A DNA stretch of 64,000 bases. Source: Rhodobacteraceae bacterium UBA6197. GTDB lineage: Bacteria; Pseudomonadota; Alphaproteobacteria; Rhodobacterales; Rhodobacteraceae. A model generated the notes under the pieces. It was not told the DNA's origin. It saw only the letters and a program-made list of their open reading frames with translations, and did not search any database. Of the stretch, positions 44,458-53,577 are shown piece by piece. How positions within the stretch are numbered: the first letter of the stretch is position 1; every line of letters starts with the position of its first letter. The position numbers and the translations under genes were made by a program. The DNA lies in NCBI GenBank assembly GCA_002422085.1, contig DISZ01000018.1, positions 502,962-566,961 on the forward strand. Direction: 5' to 3'.

Positions 44458-45207
44458 TTAGGCATCCTTCGCAACGCGCGCTAGTGTCACCACCGAAACT
44501 GAGGCCACCCCGGCAGCAAAACAGGCATCTGTCGCCGCTGACAACGTCGCCCCCGAGGTCATCACATCGTCCACCAGCAGAACGTTGCGGCCCGCCAAGG
44601 TCGCCTTGCGCTTGCGGTTGACCGAAAGCGCCCGGTCGAGATTGGCAAAGCGCGCGTCATGTCCCAACCCTTCCTGGCTGGGCGTGGCGCGCGACCGCAA
44701 CAAAAGGTCCGGGCAATGCTGCAGCCCGGACAACCGCGCCAAGGCGCCCGACAATAGCGCCGACTGGTTGTAGCGCCGTTTCAACAGCCGAAAACGGTGC
44801 AGCGGAATTGGCGCGACCAGCATGTCAGGCGTCATGATCGGCAGGGCGGCGCGGTTCAGCCAACCCGCCAGAGGCGGCACCAGATCCAGCCGGTCGCCGT
44901 GTTTCAGCGCCAGCACAAGCCGGCGCGCCGTGCCCGAATAAAGCAGCGCTGCGCGTCCCTGACCCCAGGGTCGGGCGTGGGCCATGCAATCATCGCACAG
45001 CGTCTGGGCTCCGTCATCATCGCCGGGTAGCGGCGCACCGCATTTGTCACAGACAAGGCCGGTGACAAAGGGCGTGTCGCGCCAACAATCGCCGCAAAGC
45101 CCGAAATCCGAGGCGACCGCGCCGCCGCAGGCAATGCAACGCGGTGGAAACACCAGATGCAGGACCCCTAGCATCCCGCGGCCTAGCCCTTTAAACATGG
45201 CTCCCAT
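44458..45207 (-). CDS. ComF-family phosphoribosyltransferase-like protein
   Basis: The 249-residue protein has an N-terminal zinc-ribbon-like region with paired cysteines (PRCIACGG, GLCGDC, CDKCGAP, LCDDC) and a C-terminal phosphoribosyltransferase domain with NVLLVDDVMTSGATLSAA. ComF proteins act in DNA uptake in competent bacteria; many non-competent proteobacteria keep them with unknown role. The start at 45207 has AGGTGG upstream; 45198 is possible. Its start overlaps the divergent methyltransferase start. Confidence 0.86.
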   Translation of the reverse strand: MGAMFKGLGRGMLGVLHLVFPPRCIACGGAVASDFGLCGDCWRDTPFVTGLVCDKCGAPLPGDDDGAQTLCDDCMAHARPWGQGRAALLYSGTARRLVLALKHGDRLDLVPPLAGWLNRAALPIMTPDMLVAPIPLHRFRLLKRRYNQSALLSGALARLSGLQHCPDLLLRSRATPSQEGLGHDARFANLDRALSVNRKRKATLAGRNVLLVDDVMTSGATLSAATDACFAAGVASVSVVTLARVAKDA

Positions 45208-46042
45208 GACCCAACCACCTCTTTTGACCGACCGACCCGCCTTGATCCGCAACCGTGCCCGCGCCCTTGGCCGGACGCCGGCGCTGTTCTTGCACGAAGA
45301 CGCCGCCGCCGAGATTGAAGAAAGACTGAACGAGGTTAACAGAACGTTTACATCTGCCGCCGTGGTGACGGGTTTTGCAGAGCCGTGGCGTGAAATCCTG
45401 CCGCAGGCGAAAATCGTGCCCGATGACGAGACCCTGGCGCTAGAGCCGGGCGCGCATGATCTGGTGATCCATGCGTTGGGGCTGCACTGGTCGAACGACC
45501 CGGTCGGGCAGATCGTGCAATGCCATCGCGCCTTGCGTCCAGACGGGTTGTTTCTGGCGGTGATGTTTGGCGGTCAAACTCTGGTCGAGCTGCGCGCGGC
45601 ACTGGCCGAGGCCGAGATCGCGGTCGCCGGAGGGTTGTCACCGCGAGTGCTGCCGATGGCCGAGATCCGCGACCTCGGGGCGCTGTTGCAGCGGGCGGGC
45701 TTTGCTTTGCCGGTGGCGGATGCGGTGACGCGCAAGGTGACCTACCGCGACGCGCTGCACCTGATGGCCGATCTGCGCGCGATGGGCGAGGGCAACGCGC
45801 TGCAGGCACGCAAACGCACTGCCACCCTTCGTGCGGTCTTTGCCAAGGCTGTGCAGATCTACGGCGAGGCCTATGCAGAACCCGATGAAAGGGTTCGCGC
45901 GACCTTTGAGATGATCTACCTGACCGGTTGGGCGCCGCACGAAAGCCAGCAAAAGCCACTGCGCCCCGGTTCCGCCCAGCAGCGGCTAGCCGACGCGCTG
46001 GGCGCTGCGCAAGCGCTTCCTGCGACACCCTGTGCCGATTGA
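45206..46042 (+). CDS. Methyltransferase-like protein, BioC/NDUFAF5 type, with a degenerate SAM motif
   Basis: The 278-residue protein resembles the class I methyltransferases related to complex I factor NDUFAF5 and BioC: a basic start with LIRNRARALG, the post-I segment, VIHALGLHWSNDPVGQIVQC, HRALRPDGLFLAVMFGG, and an FEMIYLTGWAP C-terminus. The glycine-rich motif I expected near residue 55 reads AAVVTGFAEPW, so SAM binding is doubtful. The ATG at 45206 has no clear ribosome site. It is divergent from comF with overlapping starts. Confidence 0.8.
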   Translation: MTQPPLLTDRPALIRNRARALGRTPALFLHEDAAAEIEERLNEVNRTFTSAAVVTGFAEPWREILPQAKIVPDDETLALEPGAHDLVIHALGLHWSNDPVGQIVQCHRALRPDGLFLAVMFGGQTLVELRAALAEAEIAVAGGLSPRVLPMAEIRDLGALLQRAGFALPVADAVTRKVTYRDALHLMADLRAMGEGNALQARKRTATLRAVFAKAVQIYGEAYAEPDERVRATFEMIYLTGWAPHESQQKPLRPGSAQQRLADALGAAQALPATPCAD

Positions 46043-46093
46043 CGCCGGCTGTTTTGCCTATATCTGACACGGGTGCCATACAGGGAACAGAGG

Positions 46094-47161
46094 ATGACCA
46101 AGGACATGATTACCGCTGGAACGGGTCGCCTCGCCCATGCGCAACCCGACCACCCGCCGGTTGCCCGGCCAAAGATCGGTATTCTTGTGGCCAATCTCGG
46201 GACGCCTGACGGCTATGACTATTGGTCGATGCGCCGCTACCTGAGCGAGTTTCTGTCCGACAAGCGGGTCGTCGATATTTCTGACTGGATCTGGCAGCCG
46301 CTGTTGCAGCTGGTGATCCTGACCAGACGGCCGTTCAGTTCGGGCGCGAACTACAAGCTGATCTGGAATCATGAGGCCAACGAAAGCCCGCTGATGACCA
46401 TAACCAAGCAACAGGTGACCAAGCTGCGCGTCGCCGCCGAGGCCGCCTATGGTGCCGAGGTCATGGTCGAGTTCTGCATGCGCTACGGCAACCCCACCAC
46501 CCAAAGCGTGGTCGATCGAATGGTGGCTTCGGGCTGTGAAAAGATCCTGTTCCTGCCGCTTTATCCACAATATGCGGGGCCCACCTCGGCCACCGCGAAT
46601 GACGCCTTTTTCAAGGCGCTGACCAAGGTCAACCGCCAGCCCGCCGCCCGTATCGCGCCTGAGTATTTCGACCGTCCCAGCTATATCGACGCTTTGGCGC
46701 AATCGGTCGAACGGGCCTATGCCGGCTTGCCGACGCGCCCGGATGTGCTGGTGGCCAGTTATCACGGCATGCCGCAGCGTTATTTGCTGGAGGGTGACCC
46801 CTACCATTGCCAATGCCAGAAAACGTCGCGGCTGTTGCGCGAACGGCTGGGCTGGCAAAAGGGCGATATCGACACCACGTTTCAATCGGTCTTTGGCCGC
46901 GAGGTCTGGCTGAAACCTTATACGGTGGAACATGTTGCCGAACTAGCGGCGGCCGGCAAAAAGAACATCGCCGTCATTTCGCCCGCCTTCAGTGCCGATT
47001 GCATCGAGACGCTCGAAGAAATCAACGGCGAAATCCGTGAGGCGTTCGAACATGCTGGCGGCGAAGTGTTCACCTATATTCCGTGCCTGAATGACGATGA
47101 TGCCCATATCGCGGCGTTGATGGATGTCGTCGCCGAAAACCTTGCAGGCTGGATCGGTTGA
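46094..47161 (+). CDS. hemH: Ferrochelatase
   Basis: HemH inserts Fe(II) into protoporphyrin IX, the last step of heme synthesis. The 355-residue protein has ANLGTPDGYDYWSMRRYL (33-50), LPLYPQYAGPTSAT, the metal-ligand H224 in VASYHGMPQRY, and SPAFSADCIETLEEI with the acidic pair. I chose the ATG at 46094; 46073 is also in frame. An inverted-repeat element follows the stop. Confidence 0.95.
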   Translation: MTKDMITAGTGRLAHAQPDHPPVARPKIGILVANLGTPDGYDYWSMRRYLSEFLSDKRVVDISDWIWQPLLQLVILTRRPFSSGANYKLIWNHEANESPLMTITKQQVTKLRVAAEAAYGAEVMVEFCMRYGNPTTQSVVDRMVASGCEKILFLPLYPQYAGPTSATANDAFFKALTKVNRQPAARIAPEYFDRPSYIDALAQSVERAYAGLPTRPDVLVASYHGMPQRYLLEGDPYHCQCQKTSRLLRERLGWQKGDIDTTFQSVFGREVWLKPYTVEHVAELAAAGKKNIAVISPAFSADCIETLEEINGEIREAFEHAGGEVFTYIPCLNDDDAHIAALMDVVAENLAGWIG

Positions 47162-47172
47162 GTGGTCCGGCA

Positions 47173-47273
47173 GGGGGGCGCTGCCCCCCAGCGCGTGCCG
47201 CGCTTCCCCCCGGAGTATTTCGGCCAAAGGGAAGGCGAAACGTTTTGGCTTCACTTTGGTTTAAATACTCTGC
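47173..47273. repeat. Hairpin plus CCGGAGTATTT inverted repeat after hemH, copy pair 3
   Basis: GGGGGGC (47173-47179) and GCCCCCC (47183-47189) form a tight hairpin. Then the arm with CCGGAGTATTT...CCAAAG (47210-47229) is an imperfect inverted match to 47254-47273. The core GAGTATTT and the AAAG end resemble the elements after dnaJ and ubiG. It lies 10 bases after hemH and before the convergent L,D-transpeptidase. Confidence 0.65.
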
Positions 47274-47298
47274 GCGGGCCGAGCGTCGCAGGTGGGGC

Positions 47299-47910
47299 TT
47301 AGATCAGCAGGACCTGGGTGCCGATTTTCGCCAGTCCGAACAGTTCCTGAATGTGTTCGTTATAAAGCCCGATGCAACCGTTTGACGATTTGCGCCCGAT
47401 CTTGCGGGTGTCGTGGGTGCCGTGAATCCGATAATACTGCCAGCTCAGGTAAAGCGCGTGGGTACCCAGCGGGTTATCGGGGCCAGCGGGCACGAAGTCG
47501 GGCCATTCGGGGTTGCGCTGCTTCATCGCCGGGGTCGGCGACCACGTCGGGCCTAATACCTTGCGGATCACTTCGGTGCGGCCACGGCGGGTCAGGTCTT
47601 CCGAGACCGGGACCGAGGTCGGGTAAAGCTTGTAGATCGTCTGATCCTCGGACCAGAAATGCAACGCGCGCGACGTGGTATCGACCAGAATGGCGCCGTT
47701 CGTGGTGTTGTCGAAAAAGGGCTGCCAATCCAGCGACCGGAAGCTGGAAATATTGCGCCGCATATTGGTGTTGGCGTTCTCTTCATGGGTTTCCAGACCC
47801 GCGTCGAGTGCATCTTGCGCCCATGCGGGTGCTGCCAGACCGGCCCCCAGAACGGATGCGGCGCCCAGAAAGGCACGGCGGTCAAGCGTATTGAAACGCG
47901 CTTTGGTCAT
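47299..47910 (-). CDS. L,D-transpeptidase (YkuD domain), Tat-exported
   Basis: L,D-transpeptidases make 3-3 peptidoglycan crosslinks or attach proteins to peptidoglycan. The 203-residue protein has a twin-arginine signal (LDRRAFLGAAS at 9-19, ending PAWAQ). The catalytic motif is HGTHDTRKIGRKSSNGCIGL, with the cysteine in SNGCIGL as nucleophile. I chose the ATG at 47910; the frame extends 9 codons further. The neighbouring CAP lipoprotein and a second transpeptidase suggest a cell-wall cluster. Confidence 0.9.
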   Translation of the reverse strand: MTKARFNTLDRRAFLGAASVLGAGLAAPAWAQDALDAGLETHEENANTNMRRNISSFRSLDWQPFFDNTTNGAILVDTTSRALHFWSEDQTIYKLYPTSVPVSEDLTRRGRTEVIRKVLGPTWSPTPAMKQRNPEWPDFVPAGPDNPLGTHALYLSWQYYRIHGTHDTRKIGRKSSNGCIGLYNEHIQELFGLAKIGTQVLLI

Positions 47911-48087
47911 TCTAACTCTCCATCGCGAACCGGCCACTGCACGCCGGAAGTTGCATGTTCTTTATTGCGCTGCTGCCGTAGGCGCAAATCAATCTGATGT
48001 CATCAGGCCCCCTCACGCAGAGTTGCGTTTGCCCCGTTGCGCGCAACACTGTATGGCTGCGCACTGAAAACTATCAGGTGACGCCCC

Positions 48088-48597
48088 ATGACTCGTGTTA
48101 AAGGTCTGTTATTGCTTTCGGTTCTGGCGCTGGCCGCGTGTGAACCCACGCAACCGAAATTTGGCCCCGACGGTCTGCCCCTGCCGCAGGTCTACAAGAT
48201 TACGCCCTCGGATGAGGGGAAAATCGCCTATCGGGTGCTTGATTCGGCCAATAGTCTGCGCGCGGCGCGCGGTGCGCCACCCTTGGCGCTGAATGCGCAA
48301 CTTACCGCCGCGGCCGCCACCCATTCGCGCGACATGGCGGTGCAAAACCGCCCGTGGCACTTTGGTTCTGACGGCTCGTCACCGCTTTTGCGGGCACAGC
48401 GCGCGGGTTACGTGGGAAAGGTTCTGGGCGAGAATATCTCGGAAACCTATGAAACCGAAACCGAGACGATGTCGGCCTGGATGGGGCTGAACGACACCCG
48501 CGACGTGATCTTGAACCCCGAAGCGCGCGATCTGGGCTTTGCCTGGTTTCAAGAGCCCTCGGGCAAGATCTGGTGGACGCTGGTCACCGGCGGCTAG
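48088..48597 (+). CDS. CAP-domain (SCP-like) lipoprotein
   Basis: The 169-residue protein has a lipoprotein signal (LSVLALAAC, lipid-bearing C18) and a CAP/SCP domain at about 45-165: LNAQLTAAAATHSRDMA, GENISETYETETE and a WMGLNDTRDVILNPEARDLG segment. Bacterial CAP proteins such as YkwD are extracellular or envelope proteins whose activity is poorly known. It lies between two L,D-transpeptidase genes, divergent from the first and convergent with the second. Confidence 0.9.
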   Translation: MTRVKGLLLLSVLALAACEPTQPKFGPDGLPLPQVYKITPSDEGKIAYRVLDSANSLRAARGAPPLALNAQLTAAAATHSRDMAVQNRPWHFGSDGSSPLLRAQRAGYVGKVLGENISETYETETETMSAWMGLNDTRDVILNPEARDLGFAWFQEPSGKIWWTLVTGG

Positions 48598-48625
48598 GCC
48601 GACGGGGGCTGTCACGCGCATCGAC

Positions 48626-48645
48626 CGGGGGCCAACTGGCCCCCG
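48626..48645. terminator. Shared terminator between convergent genes
   Basis: CGGGGGCC (48626-48633), loop AACT, and GGCCCCCG (48638-48645) form an 8-bp stem followed by TTCTC on the plus strand. It separates the CAP lipoprotein from the convergent transpeptidase. Confidence 0.65.
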
Positions 48646-48660
48646 TTCTCATGCGTCGTC

Positions 48661-49173
48661 TCAGGGAAAGATGATGATCGTCGTGCCGTCGCGCACCATT
48701 GCATAGATTTCTTCGATCTCGGCGTCCGTCACGGCGATACACCCTGCGGTCCAGTCCTTGCCGCGACCCTTGTCCTTTGCCGCGCGGCCATGGATGAAGA
48801 TGTCGCCGCCCGGCTCCTTGCCAAGCGCAGCGGCCTCGGCCGCGTCGCGGCTGTCGGGGTAGGAGATGCCCAGCGACAGGTGATAGGCGCTGTTCGGGTT
48901 GCGGCGATTTATCAGATAGGCCCCTTCGGGGGTCTTGCCGTCCCCCTCGAACAGTTTCGGGCCGATCGGGTTGCCACCCAAACCGATCTTGTATTTCTTC
49001 AGGACTTTGGTGTCGCCCAGAAGATACATCCGGCGCTTGGCCTTGTAGATCTGTATCTGAGTCACCGGAGGGCCGTCGTAATGACGGAACTTCGGGCCCC
49101 CACCTGCGCCGCGACCGCAGGCGGCCAAAAGGCTGAGTGTTGCCAGACCGGCAAGTATCCCACGTCTGTTCAT
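48661..49173 (-). CDS. L,D-transpeptidase (YkuD domain) lipoprotein
   Basis: The 170-residue protein has a lipobox (LSLLAAC, C19) and a YkuD domain with IQIYKAKRRMYLL, an IHGRAAKDKGRGKDWTAG region and nucleophile cysteine in TAGCIAVTD. It resembles the short murein L,D-transpeptidases. I chose the ATG at 49173 (MNRRGILAGL). It is the last gene after the RNA methyltransferase gene on the same strand, with a gap of 81 bases. Confidence 0.9.
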   Translation of the reverse strand: MNRRGILAGLATLSLLAACGRGAGGGPKFRHYDGPPVTQIQIYKAKRRMYLLGDTKVLKKYKIGLGGNPIGPKLFEGDGKTPEGAYLINRRNPNSAYHLSLGISYPDSRDAAEAAALGKEPGGDIFIHGRAAKDKGRGKDWTAGCIAVTDAEIEEIYAMVRDGTTIIIFP

Positions 49174-49254
49174 GAAAGTGTTTTCTCGACTGCTCGGATT
49201 ATTGTTGGGCAATTCTAGCGCAGCCAAAAGGCGCTGACCAGCGGACACGGCCTT

Positions 49255-50478
49255 TCAGGCACGCGAAAACCGCGCGACCAGCTCGACATGCGCCGACCAG
49301 CGGAACTGATCGATCACATTGACCCAATCCAGCCGGTAGCCGCCGTCGATCAGCGTTCTGGCATCGCGCGCAAAGGTGACGGGATTGCACGAGACATGGG
49401 CGATGACCGGCACCGCACCAGCGGCCAGTTCAGTCACCTGGGCTTCGGCGCCGGCACGCGGCGGGTCGATGACCACCGCGTCAAAGCGGGCCAATTCGTC
49501 GCGCAAAAGCGGACGGCGGAACAGGTCGCGCACCTGCGAGGTCACGAGTCTTAGCCCGCTTGCCCCGCGCCAGCCCGCATCCAGTGCGGCGATCATGTCT
49601 GCGTCGCCTTCTACCGCGTGAACCTCGGCGTCGCTGGCAAGGGGCAACGCGAAGGTGCCCGAACCGGCGAACAGATCGGCGATGTGGCGCGCGGGGCCGA
49701 CAGCGTCGCGGATGGCGGCCAGAAGGGCTGCCTCGCCGTGCCGGGTCGCTTGCAAGAAGGCGCCGGAAGGGGGCACCACATGCGCTGCGCCAAACTGTTG
49801 CCCGGCGGGACGACGACTGGCCACGGGCGCACCGTTCCATGACAGGCGGGCAAGATCGGCGGTTTCGGCCAGACGGCCGAGGGCCTCGAACAGCGGCGGG
49901 TCCAGATCCTTGCCACCCGAGGCCGCAATTTCCACCCCCGCATCCGACAGGGTCAGGGTGAAGGCCACCTCGGCCTTGCGGCTGGCGCCCAAGGCTGTGG
50001 CCTCGCGCAGGGTGGGCAGGCAGGCCAGCAATTCGGGCCGCAGGATCAGGCAATCGGCAAGATCGACCACGGTATCCGAGGCGCGGGCGTGAAACCCCAC
50101 CACGGTGCCTTTCTTGGTGCGCCGCCCGGCCAGCGTGGCGCGGCGCCGCGATCTTGGCGGCGAGGTTTCGATCCCGCGGAGCGTGGCTTTCAACCCCTGC
50201 CCGGCAAGCGCAACGCGCACGACATCGACTTTCCAACTGGCGACGAAACTGTCCGAGGCGTGCTGAAGCGCGCAGCCACCGCAGGCCCGATAATGCGGGC
50301 AAGGCGGGCGCACGCGGTCGGGCGAGGGGGTCAGAATCCGTGGCTGGGCAATTCGGTCACCGACGATCTCGCCCTCGACGACCTCCGAGGGCAAAGCCAT
50401 CGCCACATAGACCGGGCCGTTAGGTCCGCGTGCGATGCCATCGGCGTGGAGCGACAGGCGCTGAATGGTCAGGCTCAT
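49255..50478 (-). CDS. RNA 5-methyluridine methyltransferase, RumA/RlmD family
   Basis: The 407-residue protein has a short TRAM-like N-terminus, iron-sulfur-type cysteines CPHYRACGGC (C60, C66, C69) with a likely fourth in VVDLADCLIL, the SAM motif DLFAGSGTFALPLA, DPPRAGAEA and the nucleophile cysteine in VSCNPVTFARD. These mark the RlmD/RumA family, which methylates uridine in 23S rRNA or tRNA. The target cannot be decided. It lies 39 bases after the ABC exporter gene. Confidence 0.88.
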   Translation of the reverse strand: MSLTIQRLSLHADGIARGPNGPVYVAMALPSEVVEGEIVGDRIAQPRILTPSPDRVRPPCPHYRACGGCALQHASDSFVASWKVDVVRVALAGQGLKATLRGIETSPPRSRRRATLAGRRTKKGTVVGFHARASDTVVDLADCLILRPELLACLPTLREATALGASRKAEVAFTLTLSDAGVEIAASGGKDLDPPLFEALGRLAETADLARLSWNGAPVASRRPAGQQFGAAHVVPPSGAFLQATRHGEAALLAAIRDAVGPARHIADLFAGSGTFALPLASDAEVHAVEGDADMIAALDAGWRGASGLRLVTSQVRDLFRRPLLRDELARFDAVVIDPPRAGAEAQVTELAAGAVPVIAHVSCNPVTFARDARTLIDGGYRLDWVNVIDQFRWSAHVELVARFSRA

Positions 50479-50517
50479 TGCGCCATCACCGCGTTCGGCG
50501 TCGTGGTCTTGACGGTG

Positions 50518-52383
50518 TCATATCGCATGCCCGGCCCTCATGTCATCGGCCTGCGCCATATCATCATCGGTGCCGATAAAGCCACCCGATTGGCGGTTCC
50601 AGTAGCGGGCATAAAGCCCCGCCTGCGCCAGCAGTTCGGCATGGGTGCCGATTTCGACGATCCGCCCGGCCTCCATCACCACGATGCGGTCCATCTCGGA
50701 CAGGGTCGAAAGCCGATGCGCGATGGCCAGGACCGTCTTGCCACGCATGATCCGATGCAGCGCGGACTGGATCGAGGCTTCGACCTCGCTGTCCAGCGCG
50801 CTTGTGGCCTCGTCCAGCACAAGGATCGGCGCATCCTTTAAGAACGCGCGGGCCAAAGCGATGCGCTGGCGCTGGCCGCCCGAAAGCTTGACCCCGCGTT
50901 CGCCCAGATTGGCGTCATAGCCGCGGTTGCCAAGGTGATCGACAAGCGCTTCGATAAACGCATGTGCTTCGGCGGCGCGGGCGGCGGCGATGACCTCGTC
51001 CATGCTGGCATCCGGACGGCCATAAAGGATATTCTCGCGTGCCGAGCGGTTGAACATGGCGGTTTCTTGCGTGACCATGCCGATGTTGCGGCGCAGGCTT
51101 TCCTGCGTCACCTCGCGCAGATCCTGTCCGTCAATCATCACGCGTCCCGCCTCGGTGTCGTAGAGCCGCAGCAACAGCGCCACCAGCGTGGATTTCCCTG
51201 CCCCCGAAGCCCCTACGATGCCCAGCCGTTCGCCGGGTGCGATGGTCAGAGTGATGCCGTCGACGCCGCCGGTCTTGCGGCCATAGGCAAAGCGCACGCC
51301 GTCAAAGCGGATCTGGCCGGTGACTCGGGTCAGGTCATGCGCATCCGGCGCATCGTTCAGCGTATGCGGCGGCGTCAGGGTGTGCATCCCGTCCTCGACC
51401 TCGCCGACCGAACCCCAGATCCCCATCAGCGACATGCTGACCCAACCGGTCATCTGCGCGATGCGGATCGAGATGGCCCCGGCGCTGGCAATCGCGCCCG
51501 CGGTGGCGGCACCTTGTTGCCACAAAAGCAAGGTGCCGCCGACCAGCAGCACCGGCAGCAGCCCGGCAAGTGCCATCAGCGCCAGCCGAAACCACGTCGC
51601 GACGACGCCAAAATCCAATGCGCGTTCACGAAACCCGGCCATGGCCGACAGGGCGGCGCGGTCTTCGTGGCGGGCATGGGCGAACAGCTTGACGGTCTTG
51701 ATATTTGTAATCGTATCAACCACTTGCCCCGTGACCATCGCCCGGGCCGAGGCCCGCGCCGCCGATTTTCCGCGCACACGGGGCAAGAACCAGCGGATCA
51801 GCGCCAGATAGGCCAGCATCCAGACGCTTAGCCCCACCGCCGCCCAGCCGTCGATCGCCAGCAGGAAAATCGCCGACCCGGCCACCGAGGCCAGCGCGAA
51901 GGCGGCCGTGTTGATCATTTCCGAAACGACATCGGTCACCGCCCGCGCGGTCTGCATCTGCTTTTGCGCAATGCGCCCGGCAAAGTCGTTGTCAAAGAAG
52001 GTCACGGCCTGCCCCATGGTCCAGCGGTGCAGCCGCGACAAGACCAAGGGCATCACATTCGGGTTTATCAGCACGTTCGACGCTGCCGACGACAGGCCAA
52101 AGGTCACCGGCCGCGCAATCAGGTAGAACCCCGCAAACCCCGCGATCAGCGACCAGTTGTCGCTGAAGACCTGTGCCGGCGGGCTGGCAAGGGCCGCGTC
52201 GATCACCCAGCCCAGCAGCAGCGCCGAAACCACCTCCATCGACCCGGCCAGCGCCGAGGCGCCCGCCGCCAGCCAGAGCGCAGGCCAAGCCCCGGCCAGA
52301 CACCAGCGGAAGAACGCCCCCAGCGTTTGCGGGGGCGGGCCGTCGGCGGGACGGAAGGCATCAATCGTCGCGGTCGTATTCAT
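50518..52383 (-). CDS. ABC exporter, fused membrane and ATPase domains
   Basis: The 621-residue half-transporter has about six membrane helices in residues 25-330 and an ATPase domain with Walker A GIVGASGAGKST (about 388), signature LSGGQRQR, Walker B ILVLDEATSALD and H-loop AIAHRLST. It belongs to the MsbA/multidrug exporter group and should work as a homodimer. Substrate cannot be read from the sequence; lipid and drug exporters both fit. It lies between cca and the RNA methyltransferase on one strand. Confidence 0.9.
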   Translation of the reverse strand: MNTTATIDAFRPADGPPPQTLGAFFRWCLAGAWPALWLAAGASALAGSMEVVSALLLGWVIDAALASPPAQVFSDNWSLIAGFAGFYLIARPVTFGLSSAASNVLINPNVMPLVLSRLHRWTMGQAVTFFDNDFAGRIAQKQMQTARAVTDVVSEMINTAAFALASVAGSAIFLLAIDGWAAVGLSVWMLAYLALIRWFLPRVRGKSAARASARAMVTGQVVDTITNIKTVKLFAHARHEDRAALSAMAGFRERALDFGVVATWFRLALMALAGLLPVLLVGGTLLLWQQGAATAGAIASAGAISIRIAQMTGWVSMSLMGIWGSVGEVEDGMHTLTPPHTLNDAPDAHDLTRVTGQIRFDGVRFAYGRKTGGVDGITLTIAPGERLGIVGASGAGKSTLVALLLRLYDTEAGRVMIDGQDLREVTQESLRRNIGMVTQETAMFNRSARENILYGRPDASMDEVIAAARAAEAHAFIEALVDHLGNRGYDANLGERGVKLSGGQRQRIALARAFLKDAPILVLDEATSALDSEVEASIQSALHRIMRGKTVLAIAHRLSTLSEMDRIVVMEAGRIVEIGTHAELLAQAGLYARYWNRQSGGFIGTDDDMAQADDMRAGHAI

Positions 52384-52431
52384 TCTGGGTCCAGATATAG
52401 GCGGATGTCGCGGAAGGCGAAAGCCGCCCCA

Positions 52432-53577
52432 TCAGCGCAACAGCTCATCTCGCGTCAGCGTGAACCCCGAGGCCAGCCAGCGGGCCTCGAGGTCTCGCAG
52501 GCGTTGACCAAGGGCCGGCCCTTGCAGCGCGGGCATCAGATCGGCGGCACTGATCGGAAAACGCGCCGCCGCACCGCGATTGGCGGCTTCGGTCCAGCCC
52601 TCGGGCAGGGGCATCTCCAACAACGCCGCGCGCACCAAGAGCGCATCCCGCGCGGCCGCTGCGCCCAGCCGATAGCCCAGCGTTCCCGCATCTTCGAGAC
52701 TGCCGGTCGCGGTTTGCAGTGCCTCAAGCTGGCGGACTTCGGCGGTTGGCAGACGCAGCGCCTCGATTTGTCCGGTGCCGCCCAGAACGGCAAGACGGCG
52801 GATAAAATCGGGCTTCAACCCGGCTTCGAGATGCACCAGAGGGGCCAGCGCGCGCGCCGTCGCGCCCGGCAGCGTCTGGGCCAGAACGCCGCTGATCTCC
52901 ATCGAGGCCAGTGCCGGGGCCGGATCGGGGGCGGTCAGCAGCTTGTGCATTTCCGCGCCGATACGTTCGCGCGACAGGGTGGTGATCCCCTCGGCATGGG
53001 TGGCGCAGGCGGCCAGGGCATCGGGGTCCGGCCCATTGGCCGGATCGCCATACCATGCGGTAAAGCGAAAGAAGCGCAAAATACGCAGATAGTCTTCGCG
53101 GATCCGGTCCTCGGGGGCGCCGACAAAGCGCAAACGCCGGGCGACAAGGTCTGCCAGACCGCTTTCCAAAGGGTCCAGCACCCGGCCATCGGCACGGGCA
53201 TAAAGCGCGTTCATGGTAAAGTCGCGGCGGGCGGCGTCTTCTTCGATCAGCGCGGAAAAGGCGACGGTCGCGTGCCGGCCAAAGGTTTCGACATCGCGCC
53301 GAAAGGTGGTGACCTCGTGCGGAATATGGTCGGCCAGCACCGTTACGGTGCCATGCGCCACGCCGGTCGGTATCGGCCGCAGCCCGGCACCGCGGGCCAG
53401 CGCCATGACCTCGGCCGGCAGCGCGTCAGTGGCGATGTCGATATCGGCGACCGGCTGGCCCAGCAACGCATTGCGCACGCAGCCACCAACCAGATAGGCC
53501 TGATGCCCGGCACTGGTCAGCATATGCAGCACTTTTTGTGTGCTCGGTGTTGAGATCCACTCGCCGGTAATCTTCAT
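52432..53577 (-). CDS. cca: CCA tRNA nucleotidyltransferase/poly(A) polymerase family protein
   Basis: The 381-residue protein has the class II nucleotidyltransferase head AYLVGGCVRNALLG (28-40), catalytic carboxylates D45 and D47 in ADIDIAT, and the ARRDFTMNALYA neck. It adds or repairs the 3' CCA of tRNA; poly(A) polymerase is the alternative in the same family. Both tRNAs in the window encode CCA, so repair would be the main need. It overlaps the Nudix gene by 4 bases. Confidence 0.9.
   Translation of the reverse strand: MKITGEWISTPSTQKVLHMLTSAGHQAYLVGGCVRNALLGQPVADIDIATDALPAEVMALARGAGLRPIPTGVAHGTVTVLADHIPHEVTTFRRDVETFGRHATVAFSALIEEDAARRDFTMNALYARADGRVLDPLESGLADLVARRLRFVGAPEDRIREDYLRILRFFRFTAWYGDPANGPDPDALAACATHAEGITTLSRERIGAEMHKLLTAPDPAPALASMEISGVLAQTLPGATARALAPLVHLEAGLKPDFIRRLAVLGGTGQIEALRLPTAEVRQLEALQTATGSLEDAGTLGYRLGAAAARDALLVRAALLEMPLPEGWTEAANRGAAARFPISAADLMPALQGPALGQRLRDLEARWLASGFTLTRDELLR

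Noticed and set aside
48037..48046. TTGCGCGCAA palindrome before the CAP lipoprotein gene
   Set aside because: Ten-base palindromes of G and C are frequent in such sequence; no second copy or known operator was recognised.
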